Assembly (NCBI GenBank): GCA_902556905.1
Contig: CACDYK010000001.1
Location: forward strand, 1 to 64,000
Length of the DNA: 64,000 nt
Direction: 5' to 3'
Source: an uncultured Pelagibacteraceae bacterium
Lineage (GTDB): Bacteria > Pseudomonadota > Alphaproteobacteria > Pelagibacterales > Pelagibacteraceae
Under the pieces are notes generated by a model. It was not told where the DNA came from. It did no database searches and saw nothing but the letters and a program-made list of their open reading frames with translations. Both the position numbers and the translations under genes were made by a program. Shown here in pieces: positions 63,429 through 64,000 of this stretch; within the stretch, counting starts at the first letter, position 1, and the number at the start of each line of letters is the position of its first letter.

Positions 63429-64000
63429 TGCTCTTTAATTTGTCGTTCATAAAAATTTTTATAAACTTTTGATTGAGCTAAAAGCTCTTCATGTTTTCCG
63501 GAGTCAATAATTTTACCTTTGTCGACAACATATATATTATCTGAATTAAGAATTGTTGATAACCTGTGTGCAATTACAATAGTAGTTTTATTAAAAGTCA
63601 ATTCACTTAATGCTTTTTGAATTTTTTCTTCAGTTTCCGAGTCTAATGATGAAGTTGCTTCATCTAATAATATTATTTTACTTTTTTTTAAGAAAGCTCT
63701 TGCTATTGACAATCTTTGTTTCTCTCCACCAGATAATTTTACTCCATTTTCACCAATCATTGTGTCATATCCATTTTCTAAATTATCAATAAATTCTTTA
63801 CACATTGATTGTTTTGCAGCCTCAAAAACTTCTTCATTACTTGCTTCTGGCTTAGCATATTTAATGTTATTTAGAACAGTATCGTCAAATAATGTTGTAT
63901 TTTGGTCTACTATAGATATCTCACTTCTTAGGGACGCTAAGTTAAATTTTGATATATCTTGATTATCTAAAAGTATACTTCCATCAGTTGGAGCATAAAT
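63425..64000 (-). CDS. msbA: MsbA-like lipid A/phospholipid exporter, C-terminal part (5' end outside window)
   Basis: The frame stays open from the stop at 63425 to the window edge, giving 191 C-terminal residues of an exporter ATPase. The Q-loop region (SIVDQNTTLFDD), signature LSGGEKQRLSIARA, Walker B IILLDEATSSLD and H-loop IVIAHRLST are present. Walker A and the membrane domain lie beyond the window. The neighbours waaA and lpxK make the lipid-A flippase MsbA the best call; other half-size exporters have similar ATPase domains. Confidence 0.88.
   Translation of the reverse strand: MYAPTDGSILLDNQDISKFNLASLRSEISIVDQNTTLFDDTVLNNIKYAKPEASNEEVFEAAKQSMCKEFIDNLENGYDTMIGENGVKLSGGEKQRLSIARAFLKKSKIILLDEATSSLDSETEEKIQKALSELTFNKTTIVIAHRLSTILNSDNIYVVDKGKIIDSGKHEELLAQSKVYKNFYERQIKEH

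Noticed and set aside
63610-63962. Overlapping + strand ORFs of 60-66 residues near the right edge
   Set aside because: They are antisense to the msbA ATPase frame, which is continuous to base 64000 and carries all expected motifs.

Overview
The window is a gene-dense, very AT-rich bacterial chromosome segment that looks like SAR11 (Pelagibacterales, Alphaproteobacteria). The grounds are the base composition, lysine/asparagine/isoleucine-rich proteins, intergenic gaps mostly of 0-60 bases, many 4-base start/stop overlaps, and alphaproteobacterial gene orders (chvI-chvG-ahcY-tsaE-amgK-murU; HAD hydrolase-ribF-ileS-lspA-DUF3035; msbA-waaA-lpxK-acyltransferase). No rRNA, tRNA, CRISPR array, IS element, prophage or integrase was seen. 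No stretch longer than about 180 bases lacks a gene. The assignment to SAR11 is inference from style and synteny.

Layout. 1-7.2 kb: the 3' part of polA, a ChvI/ChvG two-component system, ahcY, tsaE and two peptidoglycan-recycling enzymes. 7.2-15.4 kb: gpmA, a lytic-transglycosylase-like lipoprotein, an RND efflux pump pair without a TolC partner, a sulfurtransferase, msrA, a DMT exporter and an AlkA-type glycosylase. 15.4-33.3 kb: a purine-use island. 33.3-49.2 kb: hsp20, an oligopeptidase, a J-domain membrane protein, a DapA-like aldolase, cfa, a block of poorly characterised genes, tldD/tldE, typA and a DEAD-box helicase. 49.2-64 kb: a 37-residue basic peptide gene, a secreted orphan, groES-groEL, ribF-ileS-lspA, pgi, rsmD, purD and lipid A/Kdo genes, ending inside msbA.

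The purine island is the functional highlight. It encodes a guanine deaminase, xanthine dehydrogenase (XdhA, XdhB and an XdhC split into two genes), a membrane urate oxidase (PuuD membrane domain only), 5-hydroxyisourate hydrolase, OHCU decarboxylase, PuuE-type allantoinase, allantoicase and ureidoglycolate lyase. Together these predict guanine to xanthine to urate to allantoin to glyoxylate plus urea. Two uptake routes flank the enzymes: a BMP-type ABC importer (purine-nucleoside family) and an NCS2 xanthine/uracil-family permease. A second CDA-fold deaminase leads the ABC operon, and a phosphoribosyltransferase ends the catabolic operon. The cytochrome c domain normally fused to PuuD is absent. 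A small periplasmic cytochrome c encoded alone in the same island is the natural candidate to replace it.

Regulation visible in the sequence: groES and hsp20 share a heat-shock-type promoter pattern (CTTGAA, 16 bases, YTATAT). The hsp20 leader also folds into a two-hairpin structure whose second hairpin pairs a UUGCU element with the Shine-Dalgarno sequence, the signature of a ROSE-type RNA thermometer. No transcription regulator is encoded in the purine island.
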